A DNA stretch of 13,131 nucleotides from NCBI GenBank assembly GCA_902810755.1, contig CADDYT010000168.1:1-13131 (forward strand), given 5' to 3'. The notes beneath the pieces are model-generated. The model was not told the DNA's origin and did not search any database. It saw nothing but the letters and a program-made list of their open reading frames with translations. Shown piece by piece: positions 5,867 through 12,414 of this stretch. Positions within the stretch are counted from its first letter, which is position 1; each line of letters begins with the position of its first letter. Both the position numbers and the translations under genes were made by a program. The stretch is from Chloroflexota bacterium. Lineage in GTDB: Bacteria > Chloroflexota > Ktedonobacteria > Ktedonobacterales > Ktedonobacteraceae.

Positions 5867-7402
5867 ATGCTACATCTGGAGAAGCTGCCAGATAGTCGAG
5901 ATCAACTTATTCAGGGGACGCTCTATACCAGTCTGATAAAGTGGGCGGCAGAGCAACCGCAGGCCACATTTCTGGTCGAGGCGGAGACGGGCCGAACATT
6001 GAGCTATGCACAGACGCTGGCCGCCGTCAACAGGATGAGACAGTTTCTTGGCGACGCCTCACATCATATTGTACTGGCCCTGCCCGGTGGCATTATCAAT
6101 GCCGTCCTCTGGTTGAGCGCCTTGAGCGGCGGTCATCACCTCATCCCCGTCTCACCTCAGGCTACTGATAGCGAAAAAGCGACCATAGCTGGCCGACACT
6201 GCCCGGATATCCTGTGCGTGGAACAACGACAGGATGCCATCGGCTTCGCCAGCTCTCACGCGCAGGTGCTGACACGAGATGCCTGTGAGGCATTGCTGAC
6301 CGGGCCAGCCTTTCATGAGATGCTAGATCCCATAGAGGGCTGCGTTTATCTGGGAACATCAGGGACGACGGGCGAGCCAAAAAGCGTGGTGCTGAGCGAG
6401 CGGCAGATGGCGTGGACGGCGGACTCTGTGCGCCGCAGCCACGAACTTTCTCCCCAGGATCGCGGGCTGACCGTGTTGCCATTTTTTCATGTCAACGCGC
6501 CGGTTGTGAGCCTGTGTGCCTCTCTGCTGGCCGGAAGCGCCGTCGTCATCGCCCGGCGCTTTAGCAAACAGCATTTCTGGGAGTGGGTGGAACGCTATCA
6601 GGTGACGTGGGCCAGCGTTGTCCCTGCGATTGTCGCCATCTTGCTGGAAACGCCGCGTCCGGCCTTCCTGCCCGGTTCGCTGCGCTATGTGCGCACCGGC
6701 TCGGCTCCGCTGCCGTCCGCGGACCTCTCCACCTTCGAGGCTCGCTTCGGCGTTCCCGTCATTGAAACCTATGGCTTATCGGAAGCTGCCAGCCAGATCG
6801 TCGCCAACCCCATGCCGCCCGGCGTGCATAAACCTGGATCTGCTGGCCTGCCCGTCGGCGTTGCCCTGCGCATCTGCGCTCCCAGAGATGGAGACGAGCA
6901 GGAATTACGCGATGTGCCACAGGGAGAAGTCGGCGAAATCTGCGTCGCGGGGCCGAGCTTGATCCGCTCCTACCAGTATGACCGGGGCAAAGAATCATTT
7001 CAGGATGGCTGGTTTCGCACCGGCGACCTGGGCTATCTGGATGAAGACGGCTACCTCTTTATCAAGGGTCGCCTGCGTGAGGTGATTAATCGCGGCGGGG
7101 AGAATATTGCGCCGCGCGAGGTCGAAGAAGTGCTTCAGGGCTATCCAGCCGTGCGTGAAGCAGCGGTCGTCGGTAGGCCTGACCCCATTTATGGCGAACA
7201 GGTCGTCGCCTACCTCACGGTGCGCGAGAACTGGCAAGAAGAGAGTGTACAGCAACTGCGCAACTATCTCACGCATCATCTGAGTCCGCAGAAGATTCCC
7301 GTTGACTTCATCGTACTCGATGAACTGCCGAAAAACGCTACGGGCAAAATCGAACGCCGCCTGCTGCGCGCCCGCGAACAGGCACATTATGGTCAACGCT
7401 AG
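5867..7402 (+). CDS. AMP-forming acyl-CoA ligase / acyl-activating enzyme
   Basis: A 511-residue adenylate-forming enzyme (ANL superfamily) that activates a carboxylic acid with ATP and usually transfers it to CoA. Motifs in order are the P-loop-like GTSGTTGEPK (163-172), FFHVNAPVVSL (206-216), ETYGLSEAAS (300-309), GWFRTGDLGYLDEDGY (381-396), the hinge GRLREVINRGGENI (401-414) and LPKNATGKIERR with the catalytic Lys494. All core motifs are intact and no carrier-protein or condensation domain is attached, so it is free-standing. The FHVN region resembles CaiC and oxalate/medium-chain ligase types, but the acid cannot be predicted. The start is set by GGAGGAG at 5852. The next gene, a membrane acyltransferase, begins 29 bases after the stop, suggesting that the activated acid is passed to it. 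The promoter region carries candidate operator C. Confidence 0.92.
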   Translation: MLHLEKLPDSRDQLIQGTLYTSLIKWAAEQPQATFLVEAETGRTLSYAQTLAAVNRMRQFLGDASHHIVLALPGGIINAVLWLSALSGGHHLIPVSPQATDSEKATIAGRHCPDILCVEQRQDAIGFASSHAQVLTRDACEALLTGPAFHEMLDPIEGCVYLGTSGTTGEPKSVVLSERQMAWTADSVRRSHELSPQDRGLTVLPFFHVNAPVVSLCASLLAGSAVVIARRFSKQHFWEWVERYQVTWASVVPAIVAILLETPRPAFLPGSLRYVRTGSAPLPSADLSTFEARFGVPVIETYGLSEAASQIVANPMPPGVHKPGSAGLPVGVALRICAPRDGDEQELRDVPQGEVGEICVAGPSLIRSYQYDRGKESFQDGWFRTGDLGYLDEDGYLFIKGRLREVINRGGENIAPREVEEVLQGYPAVREAAVVGRPDPIYGEQVVAYLTVRENWQEESVQQLRNYLTHHLSPQKIPVDFIVLDELPKNATGKIERRLLRAREQAHYGQR

Positions 7403-7431
7403 ATACATACAATCAGAACAGGGAAACATTC

Positions 7432-8679
7432 ATGGCACAGGTAGCTCAAACGCAGGGGAAGCGCCCGCATATCTACGAACTGGACCCGCTGCGTATCTGC
7501 ACGGCGGTGAGCGTGGTAGGCGTGCATGTCCTCTTCTATACGCTTCCTCTCAACTCGTCGGCGACGGGATTGCAGGTTCAAAACGCTTTTATCACCGCGC
7601 TGCATTTTACCAGGGAGGTCTTCATTTTTGTCACCGCCTTTGCCCTGGTCTATGTCTATTATGGCAAACCGTTTCCGCTCAAACAGTTCTGGCAGAAACG
7701 CAGCATCGGCGTCCTGCTGCCCTACGCTGTCTGGAGCGTCGTCTACGTCTGGGTCAATATGCCCGACAAAACGCCGCTAACGTTTCTACATACCTCTTTC
7801 ATCGATATCCTGACCGGCAATGCATCGTACCAGCTCTACTACATCCTGCTCACCCTGCAATTTTATCTCATCTTCCCGCTGTTTTTGCTCTTCCTGCGCC
7901 GCTGCGCCTCTCACCCCTGGATCGTGCTGTCCATCAGCTTCGTCTTGCAGCTCATCCTGTTTTACTTCGATTACCACACGCTCCAGCAGGGAACGCTGGC
8001 CTCCTCACCCTTCTGGCAGACGTTTTCTGAGTTTCAGAATCGCTTCGTGCTGGTCTACCAGTTCTACTTTGTACTGGGCGGGTTTACCGCGCTCTACTTT
8101 CAGCAGGTGCGTGCAATCCTGCTGCGGCATGGCAGGCTCATCGCTGCGTCCTTCCTGCTGGTGCTGGCCGCGTTATGGCTCCACTTTTTCATCCAGGTGA
8201 ATGTCTACCATGAATCCATCGGCTATGCCACCTCGGTTTTGCAGCCGGCGATGGTCTTTTACAGCGTGGCCATCGTCTTCTTCGGCCTCTGGCTTACGGC
8301 GCGCTGGGCCAGCAAGACAGGCCCGGATAAACGTCCGCGCGGCTACCGCTTCTGGCAAGTCCTCTCAGATTCATCCTTCGGCGTCTACCTTATTCATGCC
8401 CTCCTGATAACCGCTCTCCTGCGCTGGATTGTACCCGCGATGCCCACCACCTGGTTCACGGCGGTGCGCGTCCTCCTTAGCTGGCTATTTGTAGCAGCGG
8501 GGGCTACCGCCATCACCATTCTTCTGCTTAACATCCCCATTGCCAGCCGCCTCGTCGGTCGCAAGGCAAGCTGGCAGCGCAAGCGGGAGAAAACGCAGCA
8601 ACAAGAACAGGCAACAATGCAACCCGCGAACAACCCGGAGGTGGCTGTGCAGGTCTCGGCAAGTCGGGACAGCAGGTAA
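7432..8679 (+). CDS. Integral membrane acyltransferase, acyltransferase-3 family
   Basis: A 415-residue polytopic protein of the acyltransferase-3 family (OafA/WecH type), which moves acyl groups onto sugars, lipids or other envelope molecules. The diagnostic start ELDPLRICTAVSVVGVHVLF places the conserved Arg21 and the likely catalytic His32 in the first membrane helix. About ten hydrophobic helices follow, with FIFVTAFALVY in helix 2 and FGVYLIHALLI near the C-terminal end. The last 45 or so residues are a polar, Gln/Lys/Arg-rich cytoplasmic tail. AGGGAAA at 7420-7426 serves the ATG. It is co-directional with the acyl-CoA ligase 29 bases upstream and probably in the same mRNA. Acceptor and donor are unknown; use of the ligase product is an inference. 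Confidence 0.87.
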   Translation: MAQVAQTQGKRPHIYELDPLRICTAVSVVGVHVLFYTLPLNSSATGLQVQNAFITALHFTREVFIFVTAFALVYVYYGKPFPLKQFWQKRSIGVLLPYAVWSVVYVWVNMPDKTPLTFLHTSFIDILTGNASYQLYYILLTLQFYLIFPLFLLFLRRCASHPWIVLSISFVLQLILFYFDYHTLQQGTLASSPFWQTFSEFQNRFVLVYQFYFVLGGFTALYFQQVRAILLRHGRLIAASFLLVLAALWLHFFIQVNVYHESIGYATSVLQPAMVFYSVAIVFFGLWLTARWASKTGPDKRPRGYRFWQVLSDSSFGVYLIHALLITALLRWIVPAMPTTWFTAVRVLLSWLFVAAGATAITILLLNIPIASRLVGRKASWQRKREKTQQQEQATMQPANNPEVAVQVSASRDSR

Positions 8680-8768
8680 TACAACTGCATAATCTTGATA
8701 GAAAACTATTCGCTCATCGTATACCTGTACTCTTGAACGATGAAAACATCTGGTGATTACCTACATCT

Positions 8769-9023
8769 TTGATATCTGTTCTAAAAGGGCTTGAACGTGA
8801 TCCAAAGAAACAGGGAAAACCTCTGGGTCACGAACTTGCCGGTTATCGAAGCATAAGGGCGATAGGACAGCGTTATCGAATTATTTACAGGATAGAGGAG
8901 GAGCGGGTGTTAGTGGTGGTGGTAACTGCAGGTATCCGTCGGACTGGAGACAAGAAGGATGTCTATGAGGTGGTAAAGAAGCTAGCTCGCCCGGGTTTAT
9001 TTGATCTAGAGGATCAGGAATAA
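8769..9023 (+). pseudogene. RelE/ParE-family toxin, probably N-terminally truncated
   Basis: The reading frame (84 codons from a TTG at 8769) matches the middle and C-terminal part of RelE/ParE-type toxins, which cleave mRNA on ribosomes or poison gyrase. It has GKPLGHELAGYRSIRA, then GQRYRIIYRIEEERVLVVVV and AGIRRTGDKKDVYE. Normal members begin with a beta strand and helix (roughly 20-25 residues, ending LxxL) that are missing here. The frame is closed by a TGA at 8757-8759 just before the TTG, and there is no ribosome binding site. No antitoxin gene is adjacent: only 89 bases separate it from the acyltransferase, and downstream lies a VOC relic on the other strand. It is most likely a decayed toxin; a short functional form from the TTG is less likely. 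Confidence 0.6.
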
Positions 9024-9136
9024 CATATTTCAAATCCATTCTCCTTCATTATGCTAAGACTAACGAACGATACGATGATGGTAGCCAGATCATCGAATAC
9101 GGTCAGCACGAGATGGTCGATGCGAATGATCTCCAT
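9014..9136 (-). pseudogene. Relic of a VOC (glyoxalase/bleomycin-resistance) protein N-terminus
   Basis: A 40-codon frame begins MEIIRIDHLVLTVFDDL, very like the first strand of vicinal-oxygen-chelate proteins (IDHLVLTV-D, with a metal-ligand His), which continue DLxATIxFYxxVLGM. Here the following residues ATIIVSFVSLSIMKENGF are garbled and a TGA soon ends the frame, where about 85-100 residues should remain. AGGGAG lies about 10 bases before the ATG. Its end overlaps the end of the toxin frame on the other strand by 10 bases. The match is short, so the call is an inference from one conserved strand. Confidence 0.4.
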
Positions 9137-9165
9137 GTCCACATATCTCCCTTCTTCAAGAAATA

Positions 9166-9612
9166 TCAGCGCGCCAGCCGGATATTGGAGGGGAAGCCGC
9201 TGAAGCGCGCGCGCAGCACCTCGACGCCGTGCTGGTTGACGAACGTGGCGGTAGCCAACATCAGGCGTCTCTCCTCATCCTTCTCCTGAATGGTGACGGT
9301 GCAGGTGATGGTATCGCCGATGGCGACGGCCTCCACATATTCAAAGTGCATCTCCGTCGCCAGGAAGCCAATCATGCCGCCGATATGCGTTATCATGCTG
9401 CTGGTGAGCAGGCCGGGGATGATGCGCCGCCCGAACCACGTACTCTCAGCAAACGTCTGGTCGATATGATAGGGATTATAATCGCCCGTCACGCCGCAGA
9501 ACAGCGCGACATCCCCCTCCGTAAATGTTCGCCGGAACGTGAATGTCTGCCCGACCTGCATCGCCTGAAACGCCTCACGCAATTGCTGCTTAAACTCCGG
9601 TGTCGCACCCAT
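9166..9612 (-). CDS. MaoC-like hydratase, (R)-specific enoyl-CoA hydratase type
   Basis: A 148-residue single hot-dog-fold protein of the MaoC/PhaJ group, which typically hydrates trans-2-enoyl-CoA to (R)-3-hydroxyacyl-CoA in the cytoplasm. The hydratase-2 signature is clear: TGDYNPYHID with catalytic-type Asp44 and His49, followed by GRRIIPGLLTSSMI. The C-terminal strands (TVTIQEKDEERRLMLATATF) complete the fold, and length is normal. A longer in-frame start at 9777 is rejected because it would translate the palindromic repeat. ATG 9612 has a GGAAGGAAAG purine tract about 11-15 bases upstream. It stands alone on the minus strand with no beta-oxidation or polyhydroxyalkanoate gene beside it. 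The substrate is unknown. Confidence 0.85.
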   Translation of the reverse strand: MGATPEFKQQLREAFQAMQVGQTFTFRRTFTEGDVALFCGVTGDYNPYHIDQTFAESTWFGRRIIPGLLTSSMITHIGGMIGFLATEMHFEYVEAVAIGDTITCTVTIQEKDEERRLMLATATFVNQHGVEVLRARFSGFPSNIRLAR

Positions 9613-9688
9613 AAATGATGTTTCTTTCCTTCCTGAACCTGTTCCTGAGCTTTCACTGTTGCGTGCCATGAGAACCCATCGGGGACGT

Positions 9689-9771
9689 GTCATGCTGAGC
9701 GGCAGCGAGCTTCCGGGGTATTCCTGGTCTTCAATGAAGAGAGGAAATGCTTCGCTACTGCTCAGCATGAC
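9689..9771. repeat. Interspersed palindromic repeat, copy 2
   Basis: GTCATGCTGAGC (9689-9700) and GCTCAGCATGAC (9760-9771) are perfect 12-bp inverted ends. Pairing continues imperfectly inward (GGCAGCGAGC against GCTTCGCTACT). The centre holds its own small inverted pair, TCTTCAATGAAGA. It shares the ATGCTGAG/TCGCT arms with copy 1 at 5790-5846 but has a longer middle. Confidence 0.75.
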
Positions 9772-9994
9772 AGGCACCGATCTCTCTTCAATGACATGCC
9801 ATACTTTCTTTGCATTGTACGAGATGGACAGGCGTTTTTGCCAGCCTCTTGCAGAATTTCCGTTTGTGCCTCAAGGTTCTGGAAAAAGAGGGTAGGTGAA
9901 GATAAACAATGTGCAGGTTCCTGGCCCGCGTGCCTGACACCCCCCTATGCCTTACAGCGCGGTTCAGCGGCCTGGAGCGAGCTGAGGAGGGCAG

Positions 9995-10015
9995 GGGCGA
10001 CCCTGGTGGTCGCCC
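9995..10015. repeat. GGGCGACC/GGTCGCCC hairpin
   Basis: A perfect 8-bp stem (9995-10002 with 10008-10015) around CTGGT, with no T tract after it. The word resembles a GC-rich dispersed repeat I recall from Chloroflexota and cyanobacteria (GGGGCGACC...GGTCGCCC). Only this one copy is in the window. Confidence 0.45.
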
Positions 10016-10111
10016 GGCAGGGCAATTCTTACCAACCTCGCTTTAGAGGGCGAGCAGAAGCGAGTTGACCTTCTGTCATAAAGATCAATTCGCTCCCGTC
10101 AAAACTGGCGC

Positions 10112-11245
10112 CTACTTGCCGAACGTAATCGGCAAGTGTTTGACGCCTTGCAGGATGTAGCTGCTGGATGGTTGCAGCGGGATGTCGCGCACTCTCTGGA
10201 TATTCGGCAGACGTTCGAGCATGAGGTTGAGGGCAATTTTTGCTTCGAGCCGGGCCAGGGGCGCGCCGAGACAGAAGTGAATGCCGTGACCGAAGGCGAG
10301 GTGCCGGTTGGGCGAGCGGTGAATGTCGAAGCGATCGGGGTCGGGAAACTGCTCCTCGTCGCGGTCGGCTGAGCCGATCCAGGCCACGATGAAATCGCCC
10401 GCTTTGATCTGCTTGCCGCCCAGTTCCGTGTCCTTGCCTGCCATGCGGTACATACTCTTGACGGGGGAGAGGTAGCGCAGCACCTCTTCGATGGCGTCCG
10501 GCAGCAGTTCAGGGTGCGCCCGCAGTTCTTCCATCACTTCCGGGTGATCGGTGAAGGCGAGCAAAGCGTTGCCGAGCAGCGTGGTCGTCGTCTCGTTTCC
10601 GGCCACCAGCAGCAGGATGCAGAAGCCGAGCAGTTCCATCATGTCCAGGTGCTGGCCATCGATCTGCGCTTCTATCAGGGCGCTGATCAGATCGCTTTTT
10701 GGCTCCTGGCGGCGCTGCTCAATCTTCTGGTAGAAGTACCTGCCCATCTCCATCTGTGGATTGTGGCCTGTCGTTTGCGTTTCTCCAACCAGTTCGTCCG
10801 ACCAGCGTTTGAACTGTTCGCGCTCCTCCGGTGGAATACCGAGCATTTCGGCAATCACGATTACCGGCAGCGGGTAGGCCAGATCATCGACGACATCCAT
10901 CCTGCCACTCGACTGCACCTTGTCCAGCAGTTCGTTAACGATCTGTGTGATGCGCGGCTCCAGTTGCGCAATGCGGCGCGGCGTGAAAGCCTGCGTGACC
11001 AGCGAGCGCAACTGCCGGTGGCGCGGCGGGTCGGTGTTGATGATGCTCATCGCTATCGGCTGCTGCTCCCCCATGTACTGCGAGGAGAAAAGGCTGTAAT
11101 CGGTCAGCACTTTCTGCACGTCGTTATAGCGAAAGACCGACCAGCTTCCATACTCTTCACTGTAAGAAACCGGGTTTGTCTCCCGCATATGCTGATACCA
11201 GGGAAACGGGTTTAACTGTCGCTCTATGGCGGTAGTTGCATCCAT
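10112..11245 (-). CDS. Cytochrome P450 monooxygenase, bacterial CYP107-like
   Basis: A 377-residue soluble P450. P450s use two electrons and O2 to hydroxylate or oxidise a substrate. Landmarks are TDPPRHRQLRSLVTQAFTPR (71-90, C-helix side), the I-helix oxygen-activation motif AGNETTTT (215-222), the K-helix ExxR as E254-VL-R257, PDPDRFDIHR (301-310), and the heme loop FGHGIHFCLG with thiolate ligand Cys325. Length is typical of class I bacterial enzymes, with no membrane anchor and no fused reductase. ATG 11245 is chosen because AGGAGGT lies 10 bases upstream; longer in-frame starts would read through the leader. No ferredoxin or reductase gene is nearby, so electrons must come from elsewhere. 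The substrate is unknown. Confidence 0.93.
   Translation of the reverse strand: MDATTAIERQLNPFPWYQHMRETNPVSYSEEYGSWSVFRYNDVQKVLTDYSLFSSQYMGEQQPIAMSIINTDPPRHRQLRSLVTQAFTPRRIAQLEPRITQIVNELLDKVQSSGRMDVVDDLAYPLPVIVIAEMLGIPPEEREQFKRWSDELVGETQTTGHNPQMEMGRYFYQKIEQRRQEPKSDLISALIEAQIDGQHLDMMELLGFCILLLVAGNETTTTLLGNALLAFTDHPEVMEELRAHPELLPDAIEEVLRYLSPVKSMYRMAGKDTELGGKQIKAGDFIVAWIGSADRDEEQFPDPDRFDIHRSPNRHLAFGHGIHFCLGAPLARLEAKIALNLMLERLPNIQRVRDIPLQPSSSYILQGVKHLPITFGK
10114..10137 (-). terminator. Hairpin overlapping the P450 stop codon
   Basis: ACTTGCCGA (10114-10122) and TCGGCAAGT (10129-10137) form a perfect 9-bp stem with a 6-base loop covering the last codons and the TAG of the P450 gene. In the minus direction only a short GTTTTG follows, after about 9 bases. 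It may be a terminator or an mRNA 3'-end stabiliser. Confidence 0.3.
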
Positions 11246-11290
11246 GAAACTCGCAACCTCCTTTGTCTCGGCTCCCTGCGGAGTTATGAG

Positions 11291-11340
11291 ACATACTATA
11301 TCTTTTGATTTACAATGTATATTTATTTTACGACAAAATA
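11291..11340 (-). promoter_or_regulatory. AT-rich probable P450 promoter
   Basis: An abrupt AT-rich block in otherwise GC-rich DNA, 45-95 bases before the P450 start. TATAGT at 11300-11295 (minus strand) is a plausible -10; no clear -35 is seen. The near-palindrome TACATTGTA (minus strand 11319-11311) could be a repressor half-site pair. Confidence 0.35.
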
Positions 11341-11412
11341 CCCTGAAGGTTGCAAGATGTGGGTAGAGAGAGCAGTCAGCCGATGCCCCAGGCCATCCCA
11401 CAACCCCCGTTT

Positions 11413-11475
11413 CCATCTGCTCAGAAAGGAAACAGATGGGATCGTGTATAGTAGGGCCACCTCTTGCGGGTGGCC
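11413..11475. repeat. Two adjacent inverted repeats
   Basis: CCATCTG (11413-11419) pairs with CAGATGG (11433-11439), and GGCCACC (11455-11461) pairs with GGTGGCC (11469-11475) around TCTTGCG. Neither has a T tract. They may be leader structures or operators for the divergent genes. Confidence 0.4.
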
Positions 11476-11549
11476 TGGGGCGGTCTTAAGTTAACGCCTA
11501 TGGGGCGGGGGAGAGTGCTAGCGACCACATGAGCAACCAGAAACGGTGC

Positions 11550-11637
11550 GGTAGCGTATCTTCTTAAAGGTCGAAATAGTGCAGCGCTTTGCCAAAGGGG
11601 TGCTGCAAAAGCGGCTCTGAGCAAACGATACGCTACC
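11550..11637. repeat. 88-bp element with perfect 11-bp inverted ends
   Basis: GGTAGCGTATC (11550-11560) and GATACGCTACC (11627-11637) are perfect inverted ends. Inside, TGCAGC (11580-11585) can pair with GCTGCA (11602-11607), giving a stem-in-stem layout. It ends 13 bases before the cupin ribosome site. No target-site duplication is visible beside the ends, so a structured mRNA leader is as likely as a mobile-element remnant. Confidence 0.55.
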
Positions 11638-11667
11638 AACGATTCTAAAAGAGGAGGAATTGAGAAC

Positions 11668-12070
11668 ATGGAGATCAAAAGAAACTGCGAGCAAACTTCT
11701 GGCAAAGGCCCGGCGGAGTACTTTACGGGTACGGTGCGCATTGATCCTTTGTTCGAGCCACCCGAACCCGCGCGGGTGGCTGGTTCCAGTGTCACCTTCG
11801 AGCCGGGCGCTCGTACCAACTGGCACACCCATCCACTTGGTCAGACTCTGATCGTGACGGCTGGCTGCGGGCGCGCAGCGTTGGGGAGGGCCGGTCGAGG
11901 AAATTCGCCCCGGTGACGTGGTCTGGTTCGCGCCAGGTGAGAAACACTGGCACGGGGCCTCCCCAAACAGGGCTATGACGCATATCGCCATTCAGGAACG
12001 GCTCAACGGCAAGGCCGTCGACTGGATGGAAAAGGTCAGCGACGAACAATATCAGGAGCAGCCCCAATGA
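11668..12070 (+). pseudogene. Frameshifted cupin-domain protein
   Basis: A small single-domain cupin of about 134 residues if restored. The first frame has an excellent ribosome site (GAGGAGG, 10 bases before ATG) and gives [17 protein letters not shown], the first metal-binding His pair of cupins. The frame then breaks near 11871-11876 and ends at 11916. The second frame continues [21 protein letters not shown], with the second cupin motif and its His, and ends with TGA 12068-12070, overlapping the next ATG as ATGA. Inserting two bases around GCGCGC would restore a continuous protein, so a 2-base deletion or sequencing error is the likely cause. It resembles mandelonitrile-lyase-like cupins often paired with aldo-keto reductases. 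The ATGA overlap shows the two were once an operon. Confidence 0.75.
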
Positions 12071-12395
12071 AAACGAAATATCTGGGACGGACAGGACTGC
12101 AGGTCTCGGAGATTTGCCTGGGAACCATGACTTTTAGCGTAATTGTCTACAACCCCCTCGCCGGAGGTATGCTCACCGGGCGCTATCAAGCCGGGCAAGC
12201 GCCGCAGGAGAATACGCGCTTCACGCTTCGCAATGCGGGCAGCTCTACCAGGCTCGTTACTGGCACGAGGAGCAGTTGAAAGCGGTTGAGCATCTCAAGC
12301 AGCTTTGCGATGAGCGCCACCTCCTGCTTGCCCAGGTTGCCATTGCCTGGGTGCTGGAGAAACCGACGATTACCTCGGCCATCACAGCGATGGCT
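12067..12395 (+). pseudogene. Aldo/keto reductase with large internal deletion and frameshift
   Basis: The start [20 protein letters not shown] is the typical N-terminus of a 310-330 residue aldo/keto reductase (NADPH-dependent TIM barrel). After CLGTMTF the frame jumps directly to VIVYNPLAGGMLTGRY, which normally lies about 170-190 residues further on. The catalytic Asp/Tyr/Lys/His region is therefore gone, in frame. Near 12231-12239 a further slip moves the reading from frame 1 to frame 0, where QLYQARYWHEEQLKAVEHL and LLLAQVAIAWVLEKP, the C-terminal helices, continue. The usual ending (TSAIxGASRPEQL) is replaced after about 12385 by unrelated sequence leading into the GNAT gene. The gene cannot be functional. 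It was translationally coupled to the cupin upstream. Confidence 0.8.
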
Positions 12396-12414
12396 ACGAT
12401 CTTTATGGGAAACG

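Larger units (their letters stand above)
9613..10111. other. Gene-free stretch with two inverted-repeat elements
   Basis: About 500 bases between the hydratase start and the P450 stop. It holds the promoter side of the hydratase, interspersed repeat copy 2 (9689-9771) and a GGGCGACC hairpin (9995-10015). Short reading frames here lack ribosome sites and recognisable protein words. Confidence 0.6.
11246..11667. other. Divergent intergenic region between P450 and cupin genes
   Basis: This 422-base gap has an AT-rich P450 promoter side (11291-11340), two hairpins (11413-11439 and 11455-11475), and an 88-bp element with inverted ends (11550-11637) next to the cupin ribosome site GAGGAGG (11651-11657). 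No convincing gene lies in it. Confidence 0.6.

Noticed and set aside
9613..9777. 55-residue N-terminal extension of the MaoC-like protein
   Set aside because: It would translate repeat copy 2, and family members begin near ATG 9612.
11246..11416. 57-residue N-terminal extension of the P450
   Set aside because: It crosses the AT-rich promoter-like block; AGGAGGT sits ideally before ATG 11245 and the shorter protein matches family length.
12286..12414. 43-residue N-terminal extension of the GNAT protein
   Set aside because: It is an out-of-frame reading of the reductase remnant, and the GNAT fold starts right after ATG 12415.
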